From Roseovarius mucosus DSM 17069 (GTDB taxonomy: Bacteria > Pseudomonadota > Alphaproteobacteria > Rhodobacterales > Rhodobacteraceae): a stretch of DNA of 64,000 nt. The position numbers and the translations under genes were made by a program. The notes beneath the pieces were generated by a model, which was not told where the DNA came from, did no database searches, and was given only the letters and a program-made list of their open reading frames with translations. The stretch spans positions 186,001-250,000 of the forward strand of contig NZ_KN293978.2 in assembly GCF_000768555.3 (NCBI RefSeq), in the 5' to 3' direction. Of the stretch, positions 56,848 to 64,000 are shown one piece after another. Every line of letters starts with the position of its first letter. Position 1 is the first letter of the stretch.

Positions 56848-57363
56848 TCAGAACGGGATGTCGTCATCCATGTCGCGAGAGGGTCGGGCACCGCCGCCAC
56901 CTGACGCGGGCGCCGGGGCAGAGCCGTAATCGCCGCCATAGTCGCCGCCGTAGCCCTGATCCTGACCGCTGCCATAGCTGCCGCCGCCACCGCCGGAGGC
57001 CCCGCCTTCGCCACGGCCATCCAGCATGACGAGGGTTGCGTCAAAGCCCTGAAGAACGATTTCGGTGCTGTATTTGTCCTGACCGGATTGATCCTGCCAT
57101 TTGCGGGTCTGCAGTTTGCCTTCGAGATAGACCTTGGAGCCCTTGCGCAGATACTGTTCGGCCACGCGCACCAGCCCTTCGGAGAAGATGGCGACGGTGT
57201 GCCATTCGGTACGCTCGCGGCGTTCGCCGGTGTTGCGGTCCTTCCATGTTTCGGAGGTGGCGATGCGCAGGTTACAGACCTTGCCGCCGTTCTGAAACGT
57301 CCGGACCTCGGGGTCGCGGCCCAGATTGCCGATGAGAATTACTTTGTTGACAGAGCCGGACAT
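56848..57363 (-). CDS. ssb: Single-stranded DNA-binding protein
   Basis: SSB of 171 aa. The OB fold (about residues 1-110) includes [16 protein letters not shown] and [15 protein letters not shown] Gly/Ser/Tyr-rich flexible linker follows, and the acidic partner-binding tip ends DMDDDIPF. No LexA box is seen upstream, unlike uvrA and recA. Confidence 0.97.
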   Translation of the reverse strand: MSGSVNKVILIGNLGRDPEVRTFQNGGKVCNLRIATSETWKDRNTGERRERTEWHTVAIFSEGLVRVAEQYLRKGSKVYLEGKLQTRKWQDQSGQDKYSTEIVLQGFDATLVMLDGRGEGGASGGGGGSYGSGQDQGYGGDYGGDYGSAPAPASGGGGARPSRDMDDDIPF

Positions 57364-57556
57364 CGCGCCCTCCTTGAATCATGCCGTGGTTCGCGTCTGA
57401 CGGTTACACCACCGCATCGGCGTGAAGGAAAGGTTAAAAATTGTCGTTAAATGCGACGAAACCTGCCGATGCGGGGCAAAGCGGCAAAAGAAGTCTCGAA
57501 TTCCGTGTCGAATTGCCTATAATGCGGCCAGATAGACGGATGGGGGCAGGACAGGA

Positions 57557-58147
57557 ATGCGGTGGATCGCAAGCGCGCTTGTGGCCTTTGGGCTGGTTGT
57601 GCCGAGTTTTGCGGAGGCGGATGTGCTCTCGAGCAAGAGCCGGGTTAGCCTTTTCAAATCTCAGACCAAGGTTCTCGATACCCGCGCGCGTCAGCAATAC
57701 AACAATTCGGTGCGGCTTCAGCCGGAGCGGGTCAAGACGCCAACGATGTGGGATGATCTGAGCCCGGTTTTCCGGGGTGTCTATCGCGGGCCCTATCTCG
57801 ACATGGCAAAGCAGGCGGCGCGGCGCTATCAGGTGCCCGAGGACCTGTTCCTGCGGCTGGTGCAGCAGGAGTCGGGCTGGCGGGCGGATGCGCGGTCGCA
57901 CAAGGGGGCGATTGGGTTGGCGCAGTTGATGCCCGAGACCGCGCGCAATCTGGGGGTCAACCCGCATGATCCGCGCGAGAACCTCGAGGGCGGCGCGCGC
58001 TATCTGGCGGAGCAGTATCGCACCTTTGGGTCGTGGCGGCTGGCGCTGGCGGCCTATAATGCGGGGCCGGGCGCCGTGACAAAACACGGAGGCGTGCCGC
58101 CCTATGAAGAGACGCGCAATTACGTCAAGGTGATCCTGGGAAGCTGA
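57557..58147 (+). CDS. Lytic transglycosylase, SLT domain
   Basis: Exported peptidoglycan lyase of 196 aa. A signal peptide ([19 protein letters not shown]) precedes an SLT domain with catalytic Glu105 in LVQQESGW, then the family motifs [14 protein letters not shown] and [12 protein letters not shown]. The substrate is the MurNAc-GlcNAc backbone. It converges on the solute-binding protein gene. Confidence 0.92.
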   Translation: MRWIASALVAFGLVVPSFAEADVLSSKSRVSLFKSQTKVLDTRARQQYNNSVRLQPERVKTPTMWDDLSPVFRGVYRGPYLDMAKQAARRYQVPEDLFLRLVQQESGWRADARSHKGAIGLAQLMPETARNLGVNPHDPRENLEGGARYLAEQYRTFGSWRLALAAYNAGPGAVTKHGGVPPYEETRNYVKVILGS

Positions 58148-58159
58148 GTCCGCGCGGGA

Positions 58160-59821
58160 TCAGGCGGCAAATCCGATCTTGTAGAGGTGAATTTCGTTGG
58201 CGGGATGCTTTTCGGCGTTGACCACTTGTCCGTTGTGGTGATTGAAGAGCGCGCGCCAGTAGGGCTGGATGATCACGCCCTCGTCGCGCAGGATGGTTTG
58301 CAGACGGGCCATGACCGGGCGGCGACGGTCTGGGTCGCTGAGGCGGTTGGCCTCGTTGAGCAGTGTGTCGAATTCCTCATTGGCAAAGCCGCTCTCGTTC
58401 CAGGCGGCGTTGGAGCGATAGGCGAGGCTGAGCACCTGCACGTCAAGCGGGCGGTGGTTCCACTGGGTCGCGGAAAAGGGAAACTCGCGCCAATTGGCCC
58501 AGAAGTCCGGGCCGGGCAGGATGCGGCGGCGCACGGTTAGGCCAGCGTCGCGCAACTGCGCGGCGACCGCATCGCCGGTGTTGCGCTGCCATTCATCATC
58601 CACGGTCACAAGCTCATGTTCAAAGCCGCGAAGGCCTGCCGCCTCTACGATGGCGCGCGCCTCGGTTGGGTCATAAGGGGCGGGGCCGATATCGGCATAG
58701 GCGGGGTGGATCGGGCTGACGTGGTGATTGGCGGCCACAGTGCCGCGCCCGTCATAGCCCAGTTCAAGACAGATCGCGTTATCGACGGCGAGCGCCATGG
58801 CGCGGCGAATGTCACGGTTGAGATAGGGGTTGGTGCCAACGACACGTGCAGTTTGCGATGCGCGAATGACGGTGGTGGCGGCAGTTTCGGTGCGGGTGCG
58901 GGTCCAGCCGATGCCATCCATGGCGTCGATGAAATCACCGACGGTTTCATAGAGAAGGTCGATCTCGCCGCGTTCCGCAGCCCCGAGCCACGCCGAGGGG
59001 TTGAGGCCGAGGTCGATGAATTCGACGCGGTCCAGATAGGGCCCGCCGAATACGTCGGTCCCCCACCAGCGGTGATCGGGATGGCGTTCGAGCACGCACC
59101 GTTCCCCCGGCACGAGGCTGACGGGGCGAAACGGGCCCGTGCCGATGCCATTGAGAAAGGGATCGCCGCCCTCATAGCTATTATGCACGATGGCAGCGGG
59201 ATAGTCGGCCATATTGGCGATGACCGAAATGTCGGGTTGCGAGAGGCTGAGCACGAGGGTGAGATCGTCGAGCACGGTGATGGCCCCCGCGCGCGCCTGT
59301 CCGGTGTCGGGGTCGATCAGCCCGGCGAAGCGTCCGGCCATGGAATTGCGCTCGGCCGTGGTGTCGCACCAGCGTGCGATGTTGCGGGCGACATCCTGTG
59401 CGGTGAAGGGATCGCCATTGTTCCAGGTCACGTCGGCGCGCAGATGGAGGAGATAGCGGGTGGCATCCTCATTCACCTGCCAGCGGTCGAGCAAAATGCC
59501 TGTAAAGGTGCCATCGCTCTGATATTCAACGAGATATTCCAGGAATCCACGGGTCTGATTGCCAAGTTCGCTCCAGTCATAGCTGCGCGGATCGGTGAGA
59601 GGTTTCACATTCTGCTGAATGCGCAGGGTGCCGCCTTGGGTCGGTGTGGTCTGGGCCTTGGCGGGGGGTGTGAGACCGCCAAGAGCATAGGCCGCAGAGG
59701 CACTGAGCCCGAGGGCTGTGGCGCGCGTCAGAAACTCGCGTCGATGCATCCGGCCTGCGCGCAACGCCTCGGCATCGCGGAGAGTGGCGGGGTGCGGTGC
59801 GGTCGGGATCTGGCGCGGCAT
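58160..59821 (-). CDS. Tat-exported family 5 solute-binding protein
   Basis: Extracytoplasmic solute-binding protein (SBP_bac_5, dipeptide/oligopeptide type) of about 553 aa. It has a twin-arginine signal RREFLTRATALGLSASA beginning about residue 27. A GGTLRIQQNV start and NGDPFTAQDVARNIARW follow, typical of the family. ATG 59821 is preferred because homologues share the PHPATLRDAEALRAG leader. No permease or ATPase genes are adjacent, so it is an orphan here. The AraC gene follows divergently in the same direction upstream. Confidence 0.87.
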   Translation of the reverse strand: MPRQIPTAPHPATLRDAEALRAGRMHRREFLTRATALGLSASAAYALGGLTPPAKAQTTPTQGGTLRIQQNVKPLTDPRSYDWSELGNQTRGFLEYLVEYQSDGTFTGILLDRWQVNEDATRYLLHLRADVTWNNGDPFTAQDVARNIARWCDTTAERNSMAGRFAGLIDPDTGQARAGAITVLDDLTLVLSLSQPDISVIANMADYPAAIVHNSYEGGDPFLNGIGTGPFRPVSLVPGERCVLERHPDHRWWGTDVFGGPYLDRVEFIDLGLNPSAWLGAAERGEIDLLYETVGDFIDAMDGIGWTRTRTETAATTVIRASQTARVVGTNPYLNRDIRRAMALAVDNAICLELGYDGRGTVAANHHVSPIHPAYADIGPAPYDPTEARAIVEAAGLRGFEHELVTVDDEWQRNTGDAVAAQLRDAGLTVRRRILPGPDFWANWREFPFSATQWNHRPLDVQVLSLAYRSNAAWNESGFANEEFDTLLNEANRLSDPDRRRPVMARLQTILRDEGVIIQPYWRALFNHHNGQVVNAEKHPANEIHLYKIGFAA

Positions 59822-59914
59822 CGGGGGCTTTCGTGGAGTGCGGGGCAATCGGTCCTGGACCATTAGATAATGGGCGTGCTCAAAGCGCAACCCGTCGCGC
59901 GGCATCCTTTGCGA

Positions 59915-60721
59915 TCAGTGTGCTGCGGCCATCGGTTTGCGCGTCGCCGCGGCCTGTCGCAGCGCCGAGGGGGTGAGGCCCGTGTGTTGCAGTATAAAGC
60001 GCGAGAAATAGGCGGCGCTGCCAAACCCGAGGCTCGCTGCAATTTGGCCGATCGGCAAGTCGCTTGCTTCGAGCAGATCACGGGCCGCGTGCAGGCTTCG
60101 TTCGGTCAGAAGGTCGGCGGCGGTGAGGCCCGAGGCCTGTTTGCAGACGCGCGTGAGATGGGTGGGTGTCACGCCCAGCGCGCGGGCATAGACCGCCATG
60201 GCGCGCCCACTGGTGTAATCGCGGGCCACAAGAGCGGCGTAGGCCTGCATCAACCGGGCGCTGGAATTGGGCCGTTCCTGCGGGCCTTGGGCAATCATGG
60301 TGCGGCGCAGCCAGACGGTGAGCATCCGCGCCTGAGCATTGAGCGCCTCGTCCATGAAATCGCGGTGTGCGGATTGTTCGCGCTGCATTGCCTCGAGGAT
60401 GGCAGTGAGTTCGTTCTGACCGGTTACGTCGCGGATACGTAGGTGTTGGGCATGGTCTGGCATCAGGATCGGGCCACCCGCAGGCAAGAGGCAGACCTGA
60501 CCAAAGCCGGTCTTGCCAAGATCGAGTGAAAACATGGTCCCTGCTGGGATGGCCAGCGCGTTGTGCACGCCGACGCCGCGCCGTACCCCGTCGATGATGG
60601 CGATTCCCTGGCCACGGGTGATCCAGATCAACGCGTGATCCGGGCATGAATGCTGAAGCGTGAGGCGCCAATCGGTGCCCCGCGCCCATTGAACCACGGT
60701 CTTGATCTCTGCATGTGCCAT
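59915..60721 (-). CDS. AraC-family transcriptional regulator
   Basis: Regulator of 268 aa with an N-terminal cupin-like effector domain (about 20-120) and a C-terminal AraC double helix-turn-helix (SRAMAVYARALGVTPTHLTRVC shown in part: YARALGVTPTHLTRVC, and PIGQIAASLGFGSAAYFSR). ATG 60721 is preferred to the TTG at 60736. It lies divergent from ivd (206-base gap) and upstream of the solute-binding protein, so either may be a target. Confidence 0.9.
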   Translation of the reverse strand: MAHAEIKTVVQWARGTDWRLTLQHSCPDHALIWITRGQGIAIIDGVRRGVGVHNALAIPAGTMFSLDLGKTGFGQVCLLPAGGPILMPDHAQHLRIRDVTGQNELTAILEAMQREQSAHRDFMDEALNAQARMLTVWLRRTMIAQGPQERPNSSARLMQAYAALVARDYTSGRAMAVYARALGVTPTHLTRVCKQASGLTAADLLTERSLHAARDLLEASDLPIGQIAASLGFGSAAYFSRFILQHTGLTPSALRQAAATRKPMAAAH

Positions 60722-60856
60722 TCTGAGGGGCCTCAAAAGTCGGGATTAGGCAACTATTACACCCTGAATATGGCAAGTTAGGGGAGAAAGTCTGAAAAAT
60801 CTAAAAAATGGGCTCGTGTCGGCGGTGCTCTGCCCAAGGTCTGCGCAGGCTTGTGA

Positions 60857-60899
60857 TTGACGGGTGGGGGCAACTGTGTATAAAATGAACAAGTGTTCA
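60857..60899 (+). promoter_or_regulatory. ivd promoter and TGAAC-N4-GTTCA operator
   Basis: TTGACG (60857-60862), a 16-bp spacer and TATAAA (60879-60884) form a plausible promoter. The palindrome TGAACAAGTGTTCA (60886-60899) follows immediately, covering the expected start of transcription. It shares its half-sites and spacing with the site at 28740-28753. Confidence 0.65.
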
Positions 60900-60927
60900 A
60901 TAAATCCGTTTCGGAGGAGGAAGCGCG

Positions 60928-62091
60928 ATGTTCAATGCGGTCATGCAATTTGATTTGGGCGAGGATGTGAATGCCCTGCGTGAGATGGTGCATCGCTGGG
61001 CGCAGGAGCGGGTCAAGCCGATGGCCGCAGAGGTGGATCGCAGCAACGCCTTTCCCAACACGCTCTGGCAGGAAATGGGGGATCTCGGCCTTTTGGGCAT
61101 TACCGTGCCCGAGGAATATGGCGGGGCGGGGATGACCTATCTCGCGCATGTCATCGCGGTCGAGGAAATCGCGCGGGCCTCTGCCTCTGTCTCGCTCAGC
61201 TATGGGGCGCATTCCAACCTCTGTGTAAACCAGATCAAGCTGAACGGCACCGAGGCGCAAAAGGCAAAATACCTGCCGGGTCTGGTGAGTGGCGCGCATG
61301 TCGGCGCGCTGGCCATGTCCGAGGCGGGGGCGGGCAGCGATGTGGTCAGCATGAAACTGCGCGCCGAGAAGCGGAATGATCGCTACGTTCTCAATGGCAC
61401 GAAATACTGGATCACCAACGGGCCGGATGCAGATACCCTGGTGGTCTATGCCAAGACCGATCCAGAGGCGGGCAGCAAGGGGATCACGGCGTTTCTGATA
61501 GAGAAAACGATGACGGGGTTCAGCACCTCGCCCCATTTCGACAAGCTGGGGATGCGCGGCAGCAATACGGCCGAGTTGATCTTTGACGATGTGGAAGTGC
61601 CCTTCGAGAACGTTCTGGGCGAAGAGGGCAAGGGCGTGCGCGTGCTGATGTCGGGCCTCGATTACGAGCGCGTCGTGCTGGCGGGGATCGGCACGGGGAT
61701 CATGGCGGCCTGTCTCGACGAGATCATGCCCTATCTCGCGGAGCGCAAGCAGTTTGGTCAGCCGATCGGGAATTTCCAGCTCATGCAGGGCAAGATCGCC
61801 GATATGTACACGGCGATGAATTCGGCGCGCGCCTATGTCTATGAGGTGGCCAAGGCCTGCGACCGGGGCGATGTGACCCGTCAGGATGCGGCGGCCTGTT
61901 GTCTTTACGCCTCCGAGCAGGCGATGGTTCAGGCGCATCAGGCGGTGCAGGCGATGGGCGGTGCCGGATTTCTGGCCGATGCACCTGTCGCGCGGCTTTT
62001 CCGCGACGCCAAGCTGATGGAGATCGGGGCGGGCACCTCGGAGATCCGGCGCATGCTGGTTGGCCGCGAGTTGATGGGGGCAATGGCATGA
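60928..62091 (+). CDS. ivd: Isovaleryl-CoA dehydrogenase
   Basis: FAD-dependent acyl-CoA dehydrogenase of 387 aa acting on isovaleryl-CoA in leucine breakdown. The MSEAGAGSD motif and [15 protein letters not shown] are present. Glu247 in [11 protein letters not shown] corresponds to the unusual catalytic Glu position of isovaleryl-CoA dehydrogenases, which supports the specific name. The C terminus has the [14 protein letters not shown] family signature. GGAGGAGG precedes ATG 60928. Its stop overlaps the next start (ATGA). Confidence 0.9.
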   Translation: MFNAVMQFDLGEDVNALREMVHRWAQERVKPMAAEVDRSNAFPNTLWQEMGDLGLLGITVPEEYGGAGMTYLAHVIAVEEIARASASVSLSYGAHSNLCVNQIKLNGTEAQKAKYLPGLVSGAHVGALAMSEAGAGSDVVSMKLRAEKRNDRYVLNGTKYWITNGPDADTLVVYAKTDPEAGSKGITAFLIEKTMTGFSTSPHFDKLGMRGSNTAELIFDDVEVPFENVLGEEGKGVRVLMSGLDYERVVLAGIGTGIMAACLDEIMPYLAERKQFGQPIGNFQLMQGKIADMYTAMNSARAYVYEVAKACDRGDVTRQDAAACCLYASEQAMVQAHQAVQAMGGAGFLADAPVARLFRDAKLMEIGAGTSEIRRMLVGRELMGAMA

Positions 62092-62564
62092 GAGGGCTTC
62101 TTGTTGCGGCGCTGATCCTGCCGTGGCCTGCGATGGCGCAGAACCTTGTTTTCGACATCGCGCCGGTCGAGACCTGTCTGGCGACGGGGGGCGGCCAAAT
62201 GTGCCCCGGCCTCGCGGCGGAGGCGTGCATCAACGCCACCTCTGATGGCTATACCACTGTCGGCATGGGGGCCTGCACCGATTACGAGCGCGCCGTCTGG
62301 GACAGGTGGCTGAATGAGGAATATCAGGCGCTGATGATCAAGCTCAAGGCGCAGGATGCCGAGGCCATGTCCTATGCTCCCAAGCAGGCTGACGCCTTGC
62401 GCGAGATGCAGCGGGCCTGGATCGGGTTCCGCGATGCGAAATGCGCCTATGTCGCGTCGCAATGGGGTGGTGGCACGGGGGCCGGTCCGGCGTCGGTCAG
62501 CTGTCATCTGCATGAGACCGCGAGTCAGCTGTTCTATCTGCAATCGAGCCAATTCGGGGAGTGA
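62088..62564 (+). CDS. DUF1311 (LprI-like) exported protein
   Basis: A 158-aa protein with a signal peptide ([17 protein letters not shown]) and a DUF1311 / lysozyme-inhibitor LprI-type domain. It contains paired cysteines, [17 protein letters not shown] and [21 protein letters not shown] 62088 overlaps the ivd stop as ATGA, so translation is probably coupled. Why an exported protein sits in a catabolic operon is unclear. Confidence 0.82.
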   Translation: MRGLLVAALILPWPAMAQNLVFDIAPVETCLATGGGQMCPGLAAEACINATSDGYTTVGMGACTDYERAVWDRWLNEEYQALMIKLKAQDAEAMSYAPKQADALREMQRAWIGFRDAKCAYVASQWGGGTGAGPASVSCHLHETASQLFYLQSSQFGE

Positions 62565-62568
62565 TCCC

Positions 62569-62859
62569 ATGCCGCGCCGCCTCTTGTTCTTGCCGGTGCT
62601 GGCACTGATCGCGGCGGTGGCCGGTATCGGCCTGTTGCTGGGCGGACGGGCGGTGCTGACGACCGAGACAGAGGTGATCGAGCGCGTCGCGTCGCGGTAT
62701 CTTGCGGATGCAGGGCAAGGGGCGCTGCGCAGCGATTGCGCGGCGCGCCCTGCGACAAGCGCTGATCTGTGGCTAGTGGTGGTCTGCGGGCGCTATGAGT
62801 ATTTCGTCGATGCCTATGGGCGGGTGGCGCATGTGAATGTGGCAGGGGCCGCGTCATGA
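62569..62859 (+). CDS. Small membrane-anchored or exported protein of unknown function
   Basis: A 96-aa protein with an N-terminal hydrophobic segment (about residues 5-27, LLFLPVLALIAAVAGIGLLL) and a short soluble part containing SDCAARPATSADLWLVVVCG with two cysteines. ATG 62569 lies 4 bases after the DUF1311 stop with GGGGAG upstream. Its stop overlaps the next gene (ATGA). I do not recognise the family. Confidence 0.7.
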   Translation: MPRRLLFLPVLALIAAVAGIGLLLGGRAVLTTETEVIERVASRYLADAGQGALRSDCAARPATSADLWLVVVCGRYEYFVDAYGRVAHVNVAGAAS

Positions 62860-64000
62860 GCGGGATGCGCCCCTTGCTGCGGTCTGCGCCTTATGACGCG
62901 CTTTATGCCGGGTTTCGCTGGGATATTCCGGCGCGGCTGAACATGGCGGCGCAGGTGTGCGATGTCTGGGCCAAGGCAGAGCCTGGGCGTGTGGCGATCA
63001 TCGACCTCTCGGGTGAGGGGTCGCGCGATGTGACTTATGGCGCGCTGCTGGCCATGGCGGATGGGCTGGCGCATGGTCTGGTCGCGCGCGGTGTGCGGCG
63101 GGGCGACCGGGTGGGCGTGCTGCGCAGTCAAGGCGCGTGGTGCGCGGCGGCGCATATCGCCATCTGGAAGATCGGCGCGATTTCGATCCCTCTTTTCAAG
63201 CTCTTCAAACAAGATGCATTGACCAGCCGGGTGGGCGATGCCGGGGCAAAGGTGGTTGTGACCGATGCCGAGGGGGCCGCGATGCTGGAGGCCCTGCCGG
63301 AGGTGACGGCGCTGATCCCCGAAGACGAGACATTGCCCGTAGGAGGCTTCGCGACAGCGGAAACCGGGGCTGAAGAGCCTGCGGTGTTGATCTACACCAG
63401 CGGCACCACGGGCAGCCCCAAAGGCGCGCTGCATGCGCATCGGGTTCTGACCGGGCATTTGCCCGGCGTCGAGATGAGCCATGATTTTCTGGGGCAGCCG
63501 GGGGATTGCCTGTGGACGCCGGCGGATTGGGCGTGGATCGGGGGGCTGTTTGACGTTCTGATGCCGGGGCTGGCGATCGGCGTGCCGGTGGTGGCCGCGC
63601 GGATGGCAAAGTTCTCGCCCGAGGAATGCGGCAGGATCATCGCGCAAGGCGCTGTCAGGAATGTGTTTTTCCCACCCACCGCGCTGCGGATGCTCAAGGC
63701 GGCAGATGCGCGCATGGAGGGTTTGCGCAGCGTGGCCAGTGGTGGCGAGCCGCTGGGCGCAGAAATGCTCGACTGGGGGCGGCGCGCCTTTGGCGTGACG
63801 ATCAATGAATTCTATGGGCAGACCGAGTGCAACATGGTGGGCACGTCCTGTGCCGCGCTCTATCCGCCGGTGCCGGGCAGTCTGGGTCGGGCGGTGCCGG
63901 GGCATGATGTGGCGGTGATTGATGCCAAGGGCCGCGTCACGGAGGGCGAGGGTGAGATTGCGGTGCGGCGCGGGTCAGCCTCGATGATGCTGGAATACTG
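62856..64000 (+). CDS. Acyl-CoA synthetase, AMP-binding (3'-partial)
   Basis: N-terminal 381 residues of an ANL-superfamily acyl-CoA synthetase that activates a carboxylic acid through an acyl-AMP. The window ends before the C-terminal domain. The P-loop is LIYTSGTTGSPKGALHAH, followed by TPADWAWIGG and the motif EFYGQTECNMVG. The architecture resembles medium-chain or acetoacetate-type synthetases. ATG 62856 overlaps the preceding stop, so the gene belongs to the ivd operon. Confidence 0.9.
   Translation, partial: MSGMRPLLRSAPYDALYAGFRWDIPARLNMAAQVCDVWAKAEPGRVAIIDLSGEGSRDVTYGALLAMADGLAHGLVARGVRRGDRVGVLRSQGAWCAAAHIAIWKIGAISIPLFKLFKQDALTSRVGDAGAKVVVTDAEGAAMLEALPEVTALIPEDETLPVGGFATAETGAEEPAVLIYTSGTTGSPKGALHAHRVLTGHLPGVEMSHDFLGQPGDCLWTPADWAWIGGLFDVLMPGLAIGVPVVAARMAKFSPEECGRIIAQGAVRNVFFPPTALRMLKAADARMEGLRSVASGGEPLGAEMLDWGRRAFGVTINEFYGQTECNMVGTSCAALYPPVPGSLGRAVPGHDVAVIDAKGRVTEGEGEIAVRRGSASMMLEY

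Noticed and set aside
57363..57440. LexA box upstream of ssb
   Set aside because: GTTC occurs once (in GTGGTTCGCG), but no second half-site lies seven bases away.
57434..57450. Paired TTAA half-sites upstream of ssb as a CtrA site
   Set aside because: The spacing is nine bases rather than seven, so it does not fit the CtrA consensus.

Overview
The window is one continuous stretch of high-GC, densely coding bacterial chromosome. It most likely comes from an alphaproteobacterium of the Rhodobacteraceae/Roseobacter group. The evidence is a double-length Dcd-type dCTP deaminase, a CckA hybrid kinase preceded by a CtrA site (TTAA-N7-TTAAC), alphaproteobacterial LexA boxes (GTTC-N7-GTTC) at uvrA and recA, the linked set bamE / yceD-rpmF-plsX-fabH-ihfA-merR, and an argS-SPOR-nagZ-scpA-scpB string. 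I do not assign a genus. There is no phage, transposase, rRNA operon or CRISPR array.

Layout. 1-9.7 kb: end of PBP1A (frameshifted), prfB, tatABC, a DUF815 ATPase, LexA-controlled uvrA and a DUF4105 membrane protein. 9.7-19.1 kb: small exported and membrane proteins, xthA, an IscA/ErpA-type protein, dgt, a degenerate SDR, argS, a SPOR protein, nagZ, scpAB and a 58-aa protein. 19.1-25.3 kb: dcd, tRNA-Pro, then the leftward merR-ihfA-fabH-plsX-rpmF-yceD cluster (yceD frameshifted), with bamE diverging from it. 25.3-33.6 kb: an OlsB-like acyltransferase, an ABC-F ATPase, an SDR with a clear promoter and operator, an AbrB-family membrane protein, the molybdenum hydroxylase pair iorAB, and a sulfotransferase-like protein that has lost its P-loop. 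33.7-38.1 kb: the most accessory-looking part, a 1067-aa RTX/cadherin-like/Hint protein between tRNA-Thr and tRNA-Arg. 38.1-48.6 kb: an orphan histidine kinase, a flavin disulfide reductase with a TVP38 membrane protein, rpmH-rnpA-yidD, guaB, an RsmB-type methyltransferase, cckA and a sulfotransferase. 48.7-58.1 kb: recA, alaS, two DUF1330 proteins, a histidine phosphatase, typA, a FemAB-like acyltransferase, ssb and a lytic transglycosylase. 58.2-64 kb: a Tat-exported solute-binding protein, an AraC regulator, and an ivd operon running into a truncated acyl-CoA synthetase.

How the genes work together. Most are housekeeping: translation (prfB, argS, alaS, rpmF, rpmH, rnpA), DNA repair (uvrA, recA, ssb, xthA), chromosome segregation (scpAB), the envelope (PBP1A, nagZ, yidD, bamE, lytic transglycosylase, plsX/fabH) and Tat export, with two predicted Tat clients in the same window (IorB and the solute-binding protein). 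Regulatory logic is readable in places. There are LexA sites at uvrA and recA, CtrA-type sites at cckA and at the FemAB-like gene, a shared TGAAC-N4-GTTCA operator over the promoters of ivd and a distant SDR gene, and a separate palindrome inside the iorA promoter.

Two conserved genes (PBP1A and yceD) each carry one extra base in a G/C homopolymer. I read these as probable sequence errors rather than gene decay. I see no wholly new multi-gene system. The best candidates for new biology are the duplicated RTX-Hint protein in its tRNA-bracketed slot, the shared acyl-CoA operator, the CtrA-type site at the FemAB-like gene, and the P-loop-less sulfotransferase-like family.
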